Source of the DNA: Turbatrix aceti
Lineage: Eukaryota; Nematoda; Chromadorea; Rhabditida; Panagrolaimidae
Length of the DNA stretch: 64,000 nt
Direction: 5' to 3'
Assembly: GCA_963969345.1 (NCBI GenBank)
Contig: OZ017767.1
Location: forward strand, 8,088,739 to 8,152,738
The position numbers and the translations under genes are program-made. Shown piece after piece: positions 1-11,200 of the stretch (the first letter of the stretch is position 1; every line of letters begins with the position of its first letter). The notes beneath the pieces were generated by a model. The model was not told the DNA's origin. It ran no database searches and worked only from the letters and a program-made list of their open reading frames with translations.

Positions 1-1
1 A

Positions 2-139
2 CCACTACCGTCCGAAAACAAAGCCATACTGGCAAAAGTCGACGCTCCAGCTGCGCCGATTATCGTTGTTCCAGCGCCGAAAAAAGAAAAGATTCAGATG
101 TCGTCTAATATGTCAGAAGAATCAGCAGAAAAAGAATAA
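2..139 (+). CDS. C-terminal end of an unrecognised protein, 5' partial
   Basis: An open frame runs from the window edge to a TAA at 137-139. It encodes about 45 residues rich in Ala, Pro, Lys, Ser and Glu and ends in an acidic SAEKE-type tail. Composition and codon use are coding-like (GCG, GTC, CCG codons in an otherwise AT-rich area). Nothing identifies the family. It lies on the strand opposite the transporter gene that begins at 1,491, and that transporter's next exon must lie further left. So this + gene end sits inside, or overlaps, an intron of the transporter, or the transporter ends differently from what I infer. Only the terminal exon is visible, so the exon start is unknown. Confidence 0.45.
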   Translation, partial: PLPSENKAILAKVDAPAAPIIVVPAPKKEKIQMSSNMSEESAEKE

Positions 140-199
140 ATATGTGAAAACTCCCTTGGAGTTATATAATTTTTTTTTTTGAAATCAAAAAAAACTCAC

Positions 200-1491
200 A
201 ACATAGCCAAAAAAGCCGGAATACTGAGAATACCGTTGACGATGAACAAAGTTCTCCAGGTGTTAGCCAGGTACGCGATTCCGGCAAACAAAATGTAATT
301 AGGCGAATAAGAAAGCAGAAGCATGATCCAAACTCGGTGCTTTTTTGGAACATTTTCCATAAGATAAACATTGGCAACTCTGAAAAAATTTCGCGCTTAC
401 CCCAAACAATTTTTTTTTAATGTTGGAACTCACGTATTCATGCCCCCGGCTGAGATGAGATTGAAAAAGTGCCCTGCGGTCATGGTATACGGATCCGGGG
501 CGTAGGCTAGGATAAAATCGAGAATGCCAGTAATTGCTAGGGTGATCAATATAATCTTTCGCCGACCGTAGAGATCCGAAAGTTGGCCGCCAATCGGGGC
601 ACCAAGCATGACGCCGATGTTTTGGATGCTGATGAGTTGCTTGATTTTCATGGAATCTGAGCAGTAGTAGCCAAACTAGAAAAATGCGTTTTTGAAAACG
701 AAAAAAAATTTTAAAAATTAATTTATTTTTACAAACAACGAAAATTAAATTAATTTATTCATTTTTAATTAAATAAATTTTTTTTCTTTCAGAACGAAAA
801 AAAGGAAATTAATTAAACCAATATATTTTTAAAATTAAAAAAAAAATATAAAGCTAATTTTACAGAGCTCAAGCTCAATTTTTGTGCTAAAAAAACTCAC
901 TTCATAATTTACGGACTGAAATGGTGTCTCCAAGATCGGTTCGCAACTGTCGGTTTTTCTCAAAATTTCGAGACGGCTGCAGGCTTCTGCTTCGGTGAGG
1001 TCAGTGAAGGTCGTGTTGCCGCATCCGACGAGCTTTGGCTTGTAACCTAAAAAATTCGAATTTTGTTGTAGAATGAAAATAAAAAAATCAAAACAATTTT
1101 TTTTATTAATTTTGTTTTCTCAAATTTGAGTATAAATTTATTTATTTTACAAAAAATCGATATTTTCCAATTAGAACGTGTTTAAAAAAATTACACACTT
1201 CAAAAAATTTTTTAGATTTTCTGGTTTGTTTTTTAAAATTATCACAGAAAAGCTGTTTTTTTGGTAAGTATGCTCATATAAAAAATACTTACCAGCATAA
1301 GACATAATAGTAATATTGCCCATCTGAGGAATAATCATAAGCTCATAAACAATGAGAAATCCAATAGTAAAGCACCCGAATCTGAGAAACTCGCTGAGCG
1401 TCGTTTTTTCAGATTTTTCACTGGCGCTGTCCGTAGAAGAATTTCCATTTGATTCTTCTAATTGGAAAGCGGTTTTTTCTTCTAACCTCAT
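200..1491 (-). CDS. SLC22-like major facilitator transporter, 3' part beyond window
   Basis: Four exons chain in phase on the minus strand: 1293-1491, 901-1046, 434-675 and 200-379, giving about 255 residues. After a short acidic N-terminus there is a membrane segment (about residues 37-57). Next comes a cysteine-containing loop of about 60 residues (exon 2), like the large extracellular loop after helix 1 in organic cation/anion transporters. Exon 3 carries the MFS signature GQLSDLYGRRK (loop 2-3) and two helices. Exon 4 carries two more hydrophobic helices. The last donor (GTGAGT at 194-199) leads to exons left of the window, so roughly the C-terminal half is missing. The start is the first ATG of the open exon. 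I assign the SLC22/organic-ion class by topology plus this motif; the substrate cannot be read. Confidence 0.75.
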
Positions 1492-2253
1492 TTTTTTAAA
1501 TATTTAGGATCATCGAAAGATGCTAGCAAACAATGAAAAAAATGAAAATGAACAAAAAATATTAGGATGAAAAATTGGACAACCCACCTGGCACCTGCAA
1601 CCGTTATCTCGCTACCGACAAAGACGCGCGCACGTTCCTTTGTCGACGACAACGGTGTCGGTCGGTCGATGGGTTCATTTCTCCAATGGGATCCTCCCAA
1701 ATCAGGTGAAAGTAGTGATAAGACCACAGCCGGAGGGAAGAAAGAAAAGATGGCGAGAGGATTGTCGGGTTTTATCGCTACTGCATGCACGACAGCAGCT
1801 TGAACCCCGAAGATTACCTTGCATGTCCTGTTCGGTTGATTAAAGTTGTGACGAGCACCGAAGCGGTTCTTTGATGCTTGTTGATGGGAAAAAGCACAGA
1901 GGGAAAGGAAAATCACTTTTCGATGGTATCTGCACGCGTATTTTATTTTTTTTCGATTACATTCAATTTTTTTACACTTTTTCTGTGTTTTAAAAAAAAT
2001 TTTGGCTTGCTGTTGTTTGATCAACTCGATGTGGGTTTCGCCCAAAATTTATTGCAAAAGACAGAAATCACAATTACAATCACAATTTGACAGATTGACG
2101 TCGATTTTGTTCAGTGCAAGTTGGCTGGAGCTGGCTGATCTTTGTCGCTGTCGTCAAACATTTTTTGCTACTTTTGGAAACATTCAAAGCACAAATATAT
2201 AAATGTCTACTAACCCCCAAAAAATCATCTGATTGTTATTCGTCAAAAAATAC
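1492..2253. other. Intergenic region between the transporter and the WPPP gene
   Basis: This holds the 5' flank of the transporter and the 3' flank of the WPPP-motif gene (both minus strand). The part at 1,570-1,900 is less AT-rich than its surroundings and is open on the minus strand for 558 bases. Composition and lack of any domain suggest promoter or UTR sequence rather than a gene. I see no repeats or RNA gene here. Confidence 0.4.
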
Positions 2254-5200
2254 CTACCAATGTTTTTTTTTATTAAATTTTTTGACGTCAAACAGATCTT
2301 TCTTCAGCGCGCACTTCCGATTGAAGCGACGCAAAATCTCTTCCATCATTTGTGTTAGATCGGGTACACCTAATTTATTTGTCACCGTTACGCTGCCAAA
2401 AATACATTTCTCAGGGTAAAAAAGTTCGCCGGAAGTACGAAGACTTCTAGATCATTGTTATTTTGCGATGTTTAATGAACAAAAGACGTGTGATGTTTGA
2501 TTGTGAGACGGAAGTGAAAGCCGAATCATGTGCGTCTGTGAGATTCTGACGCCTAATTTATGAATTTTATGCAATGTAAATGAGATTATCTAAATTTTCA
2601 AAACGATTATAAAGGTTTACATAAATTTTTTATATGAATTTAAAATGTTTTTTTGTACTTCGCATACTTTTTTTATACGATTTTTAAAATAAAAATGTTG
2701 TATAAATATTTAAACACAAAAATTAAAAAAAATGAACAAAATACAAATTTTGCATGCAAGATTTATTATAAATTTTAAAAAATGCTGCAAAGAATAAAAA
2801 AATATTCAGGAAGTGTTTACGCTAGCACAGTGTTTCAGCTCCCTTGTTTTGCGGAAATAATTTGTCGCAACATGCGGGCGCGCGCCAGGCATGCACGCGC
2901 GACTCACTGTGCTGCTAGCGCGCGCGCTAGTTTCTTTCACGTTAAATGTACAGTATCTATGATAATTGTTTACGTCACTCGAATCATTTTTAACACATGA
3001 TTTTTTATGATTTACTTTGGTATCAATCCAAAAAACGTTTGCCCATTACTTTGATCTTTAACGACAATAACTTTTTTGTGTTCAAAATTCTGATAAGTCG
3101 AAAGAACAATTTTTTTTGCAGTTTGCCCAAGACTAAAAAATTATCAAATCATCAAATCTGAAACGTTTTTTTTTTATTCTGCAATTTTTTATTCATTTCT
3201 TTCTACATACTTTTGCAAGCGTCAAATTATACATAAGATCTTTGCGTCATTGTATACATGTCATGTGAAACAAAAAAATCTAAAGACGTCAGCGTTCTGG
3301 TATACATTGTACAACTGACACGTGAATGCAAATCAAATTAAAAAATGCATAACCAAAAAGGCGCCGATAACTGAAAACTGGATGACATCTGAATACATAT
3401 ACATCGTTTGGAATATTTTTTATTTTTTAGCTAAAGGTCTAAAAGGTCAACCGACATCAAAAAGTAAGCAAGTCACTTTTCTGGGTTTTTTGTACCCCTG
3501 CCGTGCCATTTAGAATCCAAATTCGAGTCAAGTTCCACTTTCTTTGGCATTTCATCGGTGCAAAAAAAATTGTACGTGAGCATAATTTGTCTTCTTACAA
3601 TTAATTACGCAAATGGCATCCAGTGGTACCGAGTAGCACCTACAGTATGCATACCTTTGTCGGTCAATTTGGATTTAGAAACGTCTAAAACGTGCGTTTT
3701 TGCAAAAATACATATAACAGCAAGTTGTATCCTTTGTTGAAGGATTATCCGATAAGTGTTTGTGTTTAAATGATGTCACTGCAATTTTTCTATGTAGCGT
3801 CATTGACTTGCATCGTTTCGATAAACTTTATCTCACTTGGTTACAACTCAAGTTTCCGGCAATTCAGGGGCATTTCACTGAATTGCCAAACACACAAATA
3901 CATAAAAAAATAAACAAAATACTGTATTTCTTTAATTTTTTACATATTTTTTTTGGTTAAATCGACGTCGAAGAAGGATGGATGACCGATACTTGTTATT
4001 CACAAAGAAGCCGTTATGATCATGTGAAAGGTAAACGAAGAGAAAAAAAAATTTAATACAAAAGCACTGTGGGAGGAGGACAGAAAATTTGTTGAAGGTC
4101 AGTCAAATTTCTTGACCACTGTTTATTGAGCTGAAAAATTTTGCATATAAAAAGTTTTTTTTTTGGATTTTTAAAAATTGAAAAAAACCAACCCTCAACT
4201 GGGGGATTCTGATTCTGGAAAGTGGGGACGGTTCGCTGCGGAGGCGGCCACTGACGAGAATTGGCCTTGACCGGGAGGTGGGTCTGGATGATCTCAACCT
4301 CCTGCTGGAGTCGTTCCTCGGATTCCGGGGGCGGCCATTGGATGACCAGGCCTTGGGTGTCTGAAAAAAGATTACGCATGAGAAAATGATGTAAAAAATG
4401 AAAAAAATTTCCCGGTTTCCATTTATGTATATATTTTTTTTAATTTTTTTAAATAAAAAAAATGTAAACAAAAAAAACTTTTCTTAACATTTATTTAAAT
4501 TATTTTTAAATTATATATTTATAAAAAAATTACAAATAAAAAAGATCAATATTATTTCCACAAATATTTACTTGTTTTTGTTTATGTGAATGTGAAAAAG
4601 TTTTTTGCGTGAAAATAATTTCAATGATCAAAATATTTTTAAATTTATTTCAAAAATTTTTCCCGTTTTTTGATTACATTTTTTTTGTTTAAGTGAATCT
4701 GTTATAACCGGATAAATTGTCAACAAAAGCTCGGAGGATTCAAACAATCAGAGTACACCACTCCGGACTTCTCTGGACGGTAATGAACGATAATGCCGTT
4801 CATTAGTTCGTCCATTGCTGTTCGTTGTTCGTTGTTCGTACTCTGAACCGAAAAAGGACAATTTGGTCTGGATTGTATGCATTGATGTACATAAAAAATG
4901 TGTACACTTTGATTTAAATATTTATTGCCAAATAATTATCATATTTAAATGCCGGAAGAGAATTTAAAAAAAAAAAACAAGCGTGGGACACGCACGTATG
5001 TACTTTGATTTCTTATCCTGGGATTTTTTGAAATCTCATAAACTTTTTTTTTCAGGCTTCAAAACTTTTCTTGCAGAAAAATAAAAATTACAAAAAAATA
5101 TTTTTTGTACTCTGCTGACGTAAAAAAATTCAATTTCAAAAATTTCCTGAGTCGCCACTCAGTCATTTCCTTTACAAGTGCCACCCGAATGAATGTTTTC

Positions 5201-8200
5201 TGACGTCGAAGACAATGACAATGAACGGCACGGCACGTACAGTAGTGGCCAAAAGTTTATGACATTGATGTTTTTTCGTTGCTACCTGAGTCAAAAGCGT
5301 GCGATCCGGTTCAAATTTTTTTTCAAAAAAGTATGCTAGTACACTGTTAAAATAAGCCACTTACTGTCCTTGGGCACAGTATATTGGTTACTGTAACGGG
5401 CGATGACAATTTTCCTCAAAAGTCATTATTTTGTAATCAGTTCAGTTTTAATTTTTTATTACTTGGTAAAACGCTCTGTTATGCTTCTTAGTTATTATTT
5501 TGCGTTTTTGAAGTGTTTAGAAGAAAGATTGTTTAAAGACCGCTCATGAACAGCGGTTGGGAGCCCTCGAAAGGGGTCGCCAACGAGGGGTACTGCGCGC
5601 ATGCACGCAGATCAGTTTATCGTCGCAAATTTGGCCGGCAATTGAACAGTAAAAATCTGCAACGTTCAAAATAATTCAATCATGGACTGAGATGAGTAAA
5701 AAAATTAGTTTGGGGCAAATTGTAAAAGAAATTCATCTCCAAAGGTCGTCGGTCATGTCTTCGGTGTTAGACCTCAACATCATTTGTCTTACGAAAAACC
5801 CGGGATTGAGTGGGTACTGACGTGTATCGCTTAGAATATGTTTGCCAAGACCGTAGGCAGTCCAATCAAGCTATATATCGCCATATGCAACCTTCCAGTC
5901 TCTTGGAATTCTGCCTAACATTCACTTATAACAATTTGTGAAATTCGTGCTGTATGAACGCTGTCGAATTCTCACAAATCTTGAGTAAAAAAAGCAAAAA
6001 GCTTCAAATTAACATACAACGGTTAAAAAGAGTATGCAAAAACAAATTTAACACAATATGGACCCCACTACAATTTATTTGTATTATGATGAGATTTCCG
6101 AAATGCTATGTTTATTTGTCAAGCAAAATTCCAGGAGACTGGAAGGTTGCATATGGCGATATATAGCTTGATTAGATTGCGCATAGTCTTATCATACATA
6201 TTCTACCCGAAACACGTCAGTACCCACTCAACCCCGGGTTTTTCGTAAGACAAATGATGTTGAGGTCTAACACCGAAGACATGACCGACGACCTTTGGAG
6301 ATGAATTTCTTTTACAATTTGCCCCAAACTAATTTTTTTACTCATCTCAGTCCATGATTGAATTATTTTGAACGTTGCAGATTTTTACTGTTCAATTGCC
6401 GGCCAAATTTGCGACGATAAACTGATCTGCGTGCATGCGCGCAGTACCCCTCGTTGGCGACCCCTTTCGAGGGCTCCCAACCGCTGTTCATGAGCGGTCT
6501 TTAAACAATCTTTCTTCTAAACACTTCAAAAACGCAAAATAATAACTAAGAAGCATAACAGAACGTTTTACCAAGTAATAAAAAATTAAAACTGAACTGA
6601 TTACAAAATAATGACTTTTGAGGAAAATTGTCATCGCCCGTTACAGTAACCAATATACTGTGCCCAAGGACAGTAAGTGGCTTATTTTAACAGCGTACTA
6701 GCATACTTTTTTGAAAAAAAATTTGAACCGGATCGCACGCTTTTGACTCAGGTAGCAACGAAAAAACATCAATGTCATAAACTTTTGGCCACTACTGTAC
6801 CCATTTTTTTTGCTGTTGCAAAAAATGCGGTATCGCTTTCTTTTTGGTATGCATTAACTCAAATTCAATTTTCCCCGGCATCTGACATGAGAATTTTTTT
6901 CTGCCCAAAAATCTGGGATATAACTGATTTATGGGACATTTTTTGGAGGACGGCGCAAAAAAAGGGAAAAAAGAACAAAAACCTGGCCTTTGTACTCTTT
7001 ATCCTTTTTTTTTGCTCGCTTCTCTTCCATGAGTGCTTCTTCCTTTCCCATCCAACCAGGACCGGTCACGTCCGTCAATGAAAAAATAAGGAATGCCATT
7101 GAATGGCACACTTACGTAGACTAACGTTTTCGACGAAATCATTATCGGGGGGCAATAAAAATTGGATTTCTTTGGATTCTACGCAATCTATCTTTTTTTT
7201 AACGTGTTGTCCCTTGTCTTGTTTTTTCTTCCAGTTGCGATGAATGACACAAAGAAACACAACACAACACAGTCCCGACAAATAGCAGTAGGAAAGTGGA
7301 AGTTTAATTGCGTGTCAATGGCTTTGACTTGACGCCTCAGCCTCGTTTTTTGCCCTTGAGTGGCAAATAACGAGAACGAAGAATCTTTGATGGAAGGGAA
7401 ACAACTCTCAAGAGAGCCACAAATCGGTCTTATGCTTTGCTCTTTCGAACATTTTTTCCCTAAAAGGACGAAAAATGTCCAGATATGTAACAAAAAAAGT
7501 TGAGAGTTTCTGGCAATCAGATGTTTTTTTTTGGTTTGGTTTTCAGTCCGGGAGTGGAAATTTTAAATTTTTTTATGGATAACCAGAAAAAATTCATACT
7601 GCAAAATTTTTTTGCCGCATTTTTTTTGTATTTAAAATGCATGCAATTTGTTCAGTTTTTCGAAAAAATTAGTTTTTATTTGTTTTTGGAACTCTTTTGA
7701 ACTGGAGCCAAAAATGGTAACTCTAATTGTTAGGATGTCGCCCCCGGAAAAAAATATTTTATGTATATGTTCCAACAATTTTTGCTGGAAAATGGCATTT
7801 TCACATGTAGGTACTACAGATGTAAAATGTATGGGAATGACGCTTTGAGTTCCGCTTCCTCTGCTATCCTAATAAATTTGTGTCGTCACAGATAATAAAT
7901 ACTTGACTTTTGTAAAGCCACTCTGACGGCAATGTCAATGGCATGACAGGCAATCATGCCATTCTGTCCATAGAAAAAAAAGGGAAAATGATACTCAACT
8001 GTCAGACCGGTCACAGTGCACTGTTCGCATACAAGTGTTTTGGAGCAGAATATATTCTATTTATTGCGTCAGCCTTCTGACAGTCAGTCTGACAACCTGG
8101 CATGTTTTCCAGACAAAAAAGTAAAAGAAAAAAAGTTGAGGTTGCCTAGGCTGTTGACCGGGACTGACTATACAAAAAATACAACTCAGTAGAAATATTT

Positions 8201-11200
8201 ATGAATTTATTTAGTATAATACTTATTTTGGGTTGTTTGCTCAAGCGAAGCGAAAACCGAAAACCAGACAGATTCGGGCGATGGTTGTTTGCCATGCCGT
8301 CGCCGTGGGTCAGCTCGGCCGGCAATGTTTGATGTCCCAAACTAGATGTACCTCTACTCCCAGCCCTCCAGGCAAATTGCATCACGTCCAAAAATAACAA
8401 CTTTCATCAGCAGAAGAGAGAAAAAAAACAAATAACGCCTCAATGCAATTTTTCACCTTTTTTTTTATGTGCATCAAATAAATTTTTTTGCATACTACCA
8501 AAAATAGTACTATGATGTATCAACAACTTGGGTGTAAAGTGACAACATCGTTCGTTCTAAAAAAAGTGGCAAGCAGACCCAAAAAAAGACTAATTAGTCA
8601 ATCTATGCTTTTTAATGATGAAAAGGTTCCCAAGTGATTTGGAGACTTCTGGAAAGTCAATTCGTCATTTTTTAAGGTGCAGAGTACGGGAGGGTATTTT
8701 TAGAAATCCAGGGGATTCTGTACGCATTTTTTGATCCGGAGAAAAAAAATAGAACAAAAAAAATTTCAAAGTCAACAAGAAAATAGTTTTTTTTTGTTGC
8801 TGTTGATAAAAAAATAGCTATTAAAGTCCTGGATTATGAATGATCGTCACCAGTCTTGTTGACAATCATCGTGGCATTCACCTGGTCAAAGGTGAGTGCG
8901 TGGCTACAACATGTTATTGCACTTGTAATCACGTCAATTCGAAAAAAAGAGTGCAAATGAACCGAGATAAGCCTTTCAAAATTCAAAAATCAAAAAAAAA
9001 ATTTTGATGTTAAAAATACAATTTTTTAATCTTTTTAGAATTTTGCCCCCGCAAAAAAAGCATTTTAATAATTTTAATTAAAACCAACCGTAAACGGGTC
9101 TTTCAAGGCTGGATTCCGGTGGCGGCCATTGGCGATCACGGATGGATTCTGCGGTTGTCGCAGATCCGGCAACTCGTTCCCTCCAGATAGATCCAGTCAT
9201 TTGTTCACTCGGAAAGCCGTGTTGAATCCAGGCACCGTCTTCAGCGGCTTTTGTTTTTGTCGTTGCACTGAAAAAAAAATTTTTTGATGAGTTTACGGTA
9301 TTTTGGGAAAATCCAAAAACGAGCGCGAGGTCTTTGAACTCCGGCAGGACCACCTTCACGGGATATTGGATACCTGGTTGTTGCGTCACCACCTACTATA
9401 TTATCCTAGCATCAGACAAAAAAAACAACAGTGCAAAAGTGACCTAAAAAAAATTTTTTTTATTCATTTATGTATGCCTACGGCACTGTCTGCGGCGGCT
9501 GCGGAGAAACAAAGAGTCCTGGCTGGCTTGGGTCGGTCTAGCCTTCCCTTTTGAGGCGTATGTATGTATACGAGCGACCGAAGCAAGGAAAGGCGCTGGC
9601 TGGCATGCCAACCGAACCGCCCCTCCCGTCCGTTCTCTGGCTTCAGACGACCGCGGCCATGCGTCTTGCGAAATGTTCAGAAATCAAAGACAAAAATTGT
9701 TCGTTCACCAGAAAAAAAAATCAAAACAAACAGCTGTTAAAATCGGGCTTCCGGCGGTCCTTTTGACCGTTTCCAACGCGCTAATAAATTTTGTCCGGCA
9801 AAGCAAACAAAAAAATTGCGTCAACTTCCGGGGTAATCAGTATAAATTTTTTTTGAGTAAGTTTTTTTGGCCAATGACGACCGGAACAAGTTGGAAAGTT
9901 GGAAATTCGGAGGATTACGCCTGATTGATGTGAGACGGAAGTGACCAAAGAGCAGAGCAAGAATTTATTCCTCCATTTGCTTTGGGAAGGAAGGACTTCC
10001 TGGTGCCAAATCTGGAGCACCGGGAAGACCGTCTCATAGCGTGTCTTGTTTTTTTTACTCCGGGACACTACTTTTTTTTACTCCGGGTTTACAGGGACGT
10101 GGGCAATACAAATTGAGTTTAGAGTAGGATTTGGGGATTTGAGTGACTGAGTAGGGTTTTTTTTGGGATTTTTTCCCTGACTCAGAAAAAAGTGGTTTTC
10201 ATACACCCACTTTCATTACGATAAAAAAAATTGCGTAGAAGCTTTGAACTTTGGACTGGGGTTGAAAATTCAATTTTTATTGGGGTAAAAATTTTATTGG
10301 GGCAAGGAACATGGGTAACCTTAAATTAAATAAATGCATACGATAACGGTTGAGTCAAATCGTAAAACTGACTGTCGCCATAAATTTGTATTTTACAGAC
10401 GCCTAATTAGTCAACCAATCATGTTTTAATGCTTCTAAAAAAATTATGTTTTAGGAAAAAAATACATACATAATTTTTATATGGACAATTAAAAATGCAA
10501 AAAAATAAGCGTTTAGAAATAAATGTTTAGCTTCCGTGTTGGTCCCCAGGCTTTAATTTTAATTGGAAATTTGTTCAAATTTCACACAAAAAACAATAAG
10601 CTTTCAAATGATGAGCACCGGTGACGCAAGCCATGAGTCAACAAAATTCTGTAAAAAAAACCCTTTTCCTTAGCATTTGTCGTCCCTAGTGGACGACAGC
10701 GTGAGGTCGTATTTACAGTCCTTGGTGTCCCAGAGAATAATAGCCAGCCATGACGCGGTGGATCTAATTTCAGTTTGAATGAACTCACGTAGCACTTTTT
10801 GCATGCCAAGATGTCGGGTTGGGGTGCTTTACGAAAATTTTATTCCTTAAAAGGAAAAAAAAAGGATTTTCTTGACCGACAAGTTGCCAACAAGTTGCGC
10901 GCAACATGCGGGGAGATTGTTGTTCGCATGTTGCGCGCAGGATGTTGAAAAGGTTTTTTTGTTCGGGGAATGGCATTTCTATGTTTTTACGATAGCAATA
11001 GGTGGGTGAGTCAACGACGAAAGCGAAAATTAAATAAATGTTACGCAACGCTTCATGAGATTAGCGCCTATGGCATTTTTGAATATTTTGTAAATAAATA
11101 TTTTACGCCGACCAAGACCAAGACCTGGCTGAACGAACGACTACCAAGTTTAAGAGTTCCACCCCCAACAACAATAATTATGATTATGTACATACTCACT

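Larger units (their letters stand above)
5240..6797. mobile_element. Tc1/mariner-type fold-back element with ~670-bp inverted arms
   Basis: The left end CAGTAGTGGCCAAAAG at 5240 is mirrored exactly by the right end finishing at 6797. Both ends are flanked by a TA dinucleotide (5238-5239 and 6798-6799), the target duplication of Tc1/mariner elements. The CAGT-GTGG-CAAAAG type terminus also fits that superfamily. The arms (5240-5910 and 6127-6797) pair with no net length difference and only scattered mismatches. A loop of about 216 bases lies between them. Each arm contains a short open frame that starts MSKKISLGQIVKEIHL (ATG at 5692 in the left arm), which resembles the first helix-turn-helix of a transposase but stops after about 42 codons. 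No catalytic domain is present, so the element is non-autonomous. Confidence 0.85.
4361..9088. other. Intron 9 of the WPPP gene
   Basis: A 4.7 kb intron. Its middle is the Tc1-type fold-back element at 5,240-6,797, annotated separately. The rest is AT-rich and gene-free. The stretch around 4,780-4,860 has short GTTCGTTGTTCG-like repeats. Confidence 0.5.

Noticed and set aside
1488..2045. 558-base open frame, minus strand, 185 codons
   Set aside because: No ATG-initiated start is convincing, composition is phenylalanine/lysine/proline patchwork, it overlaps the transporter start in another frame, and no domain is present.
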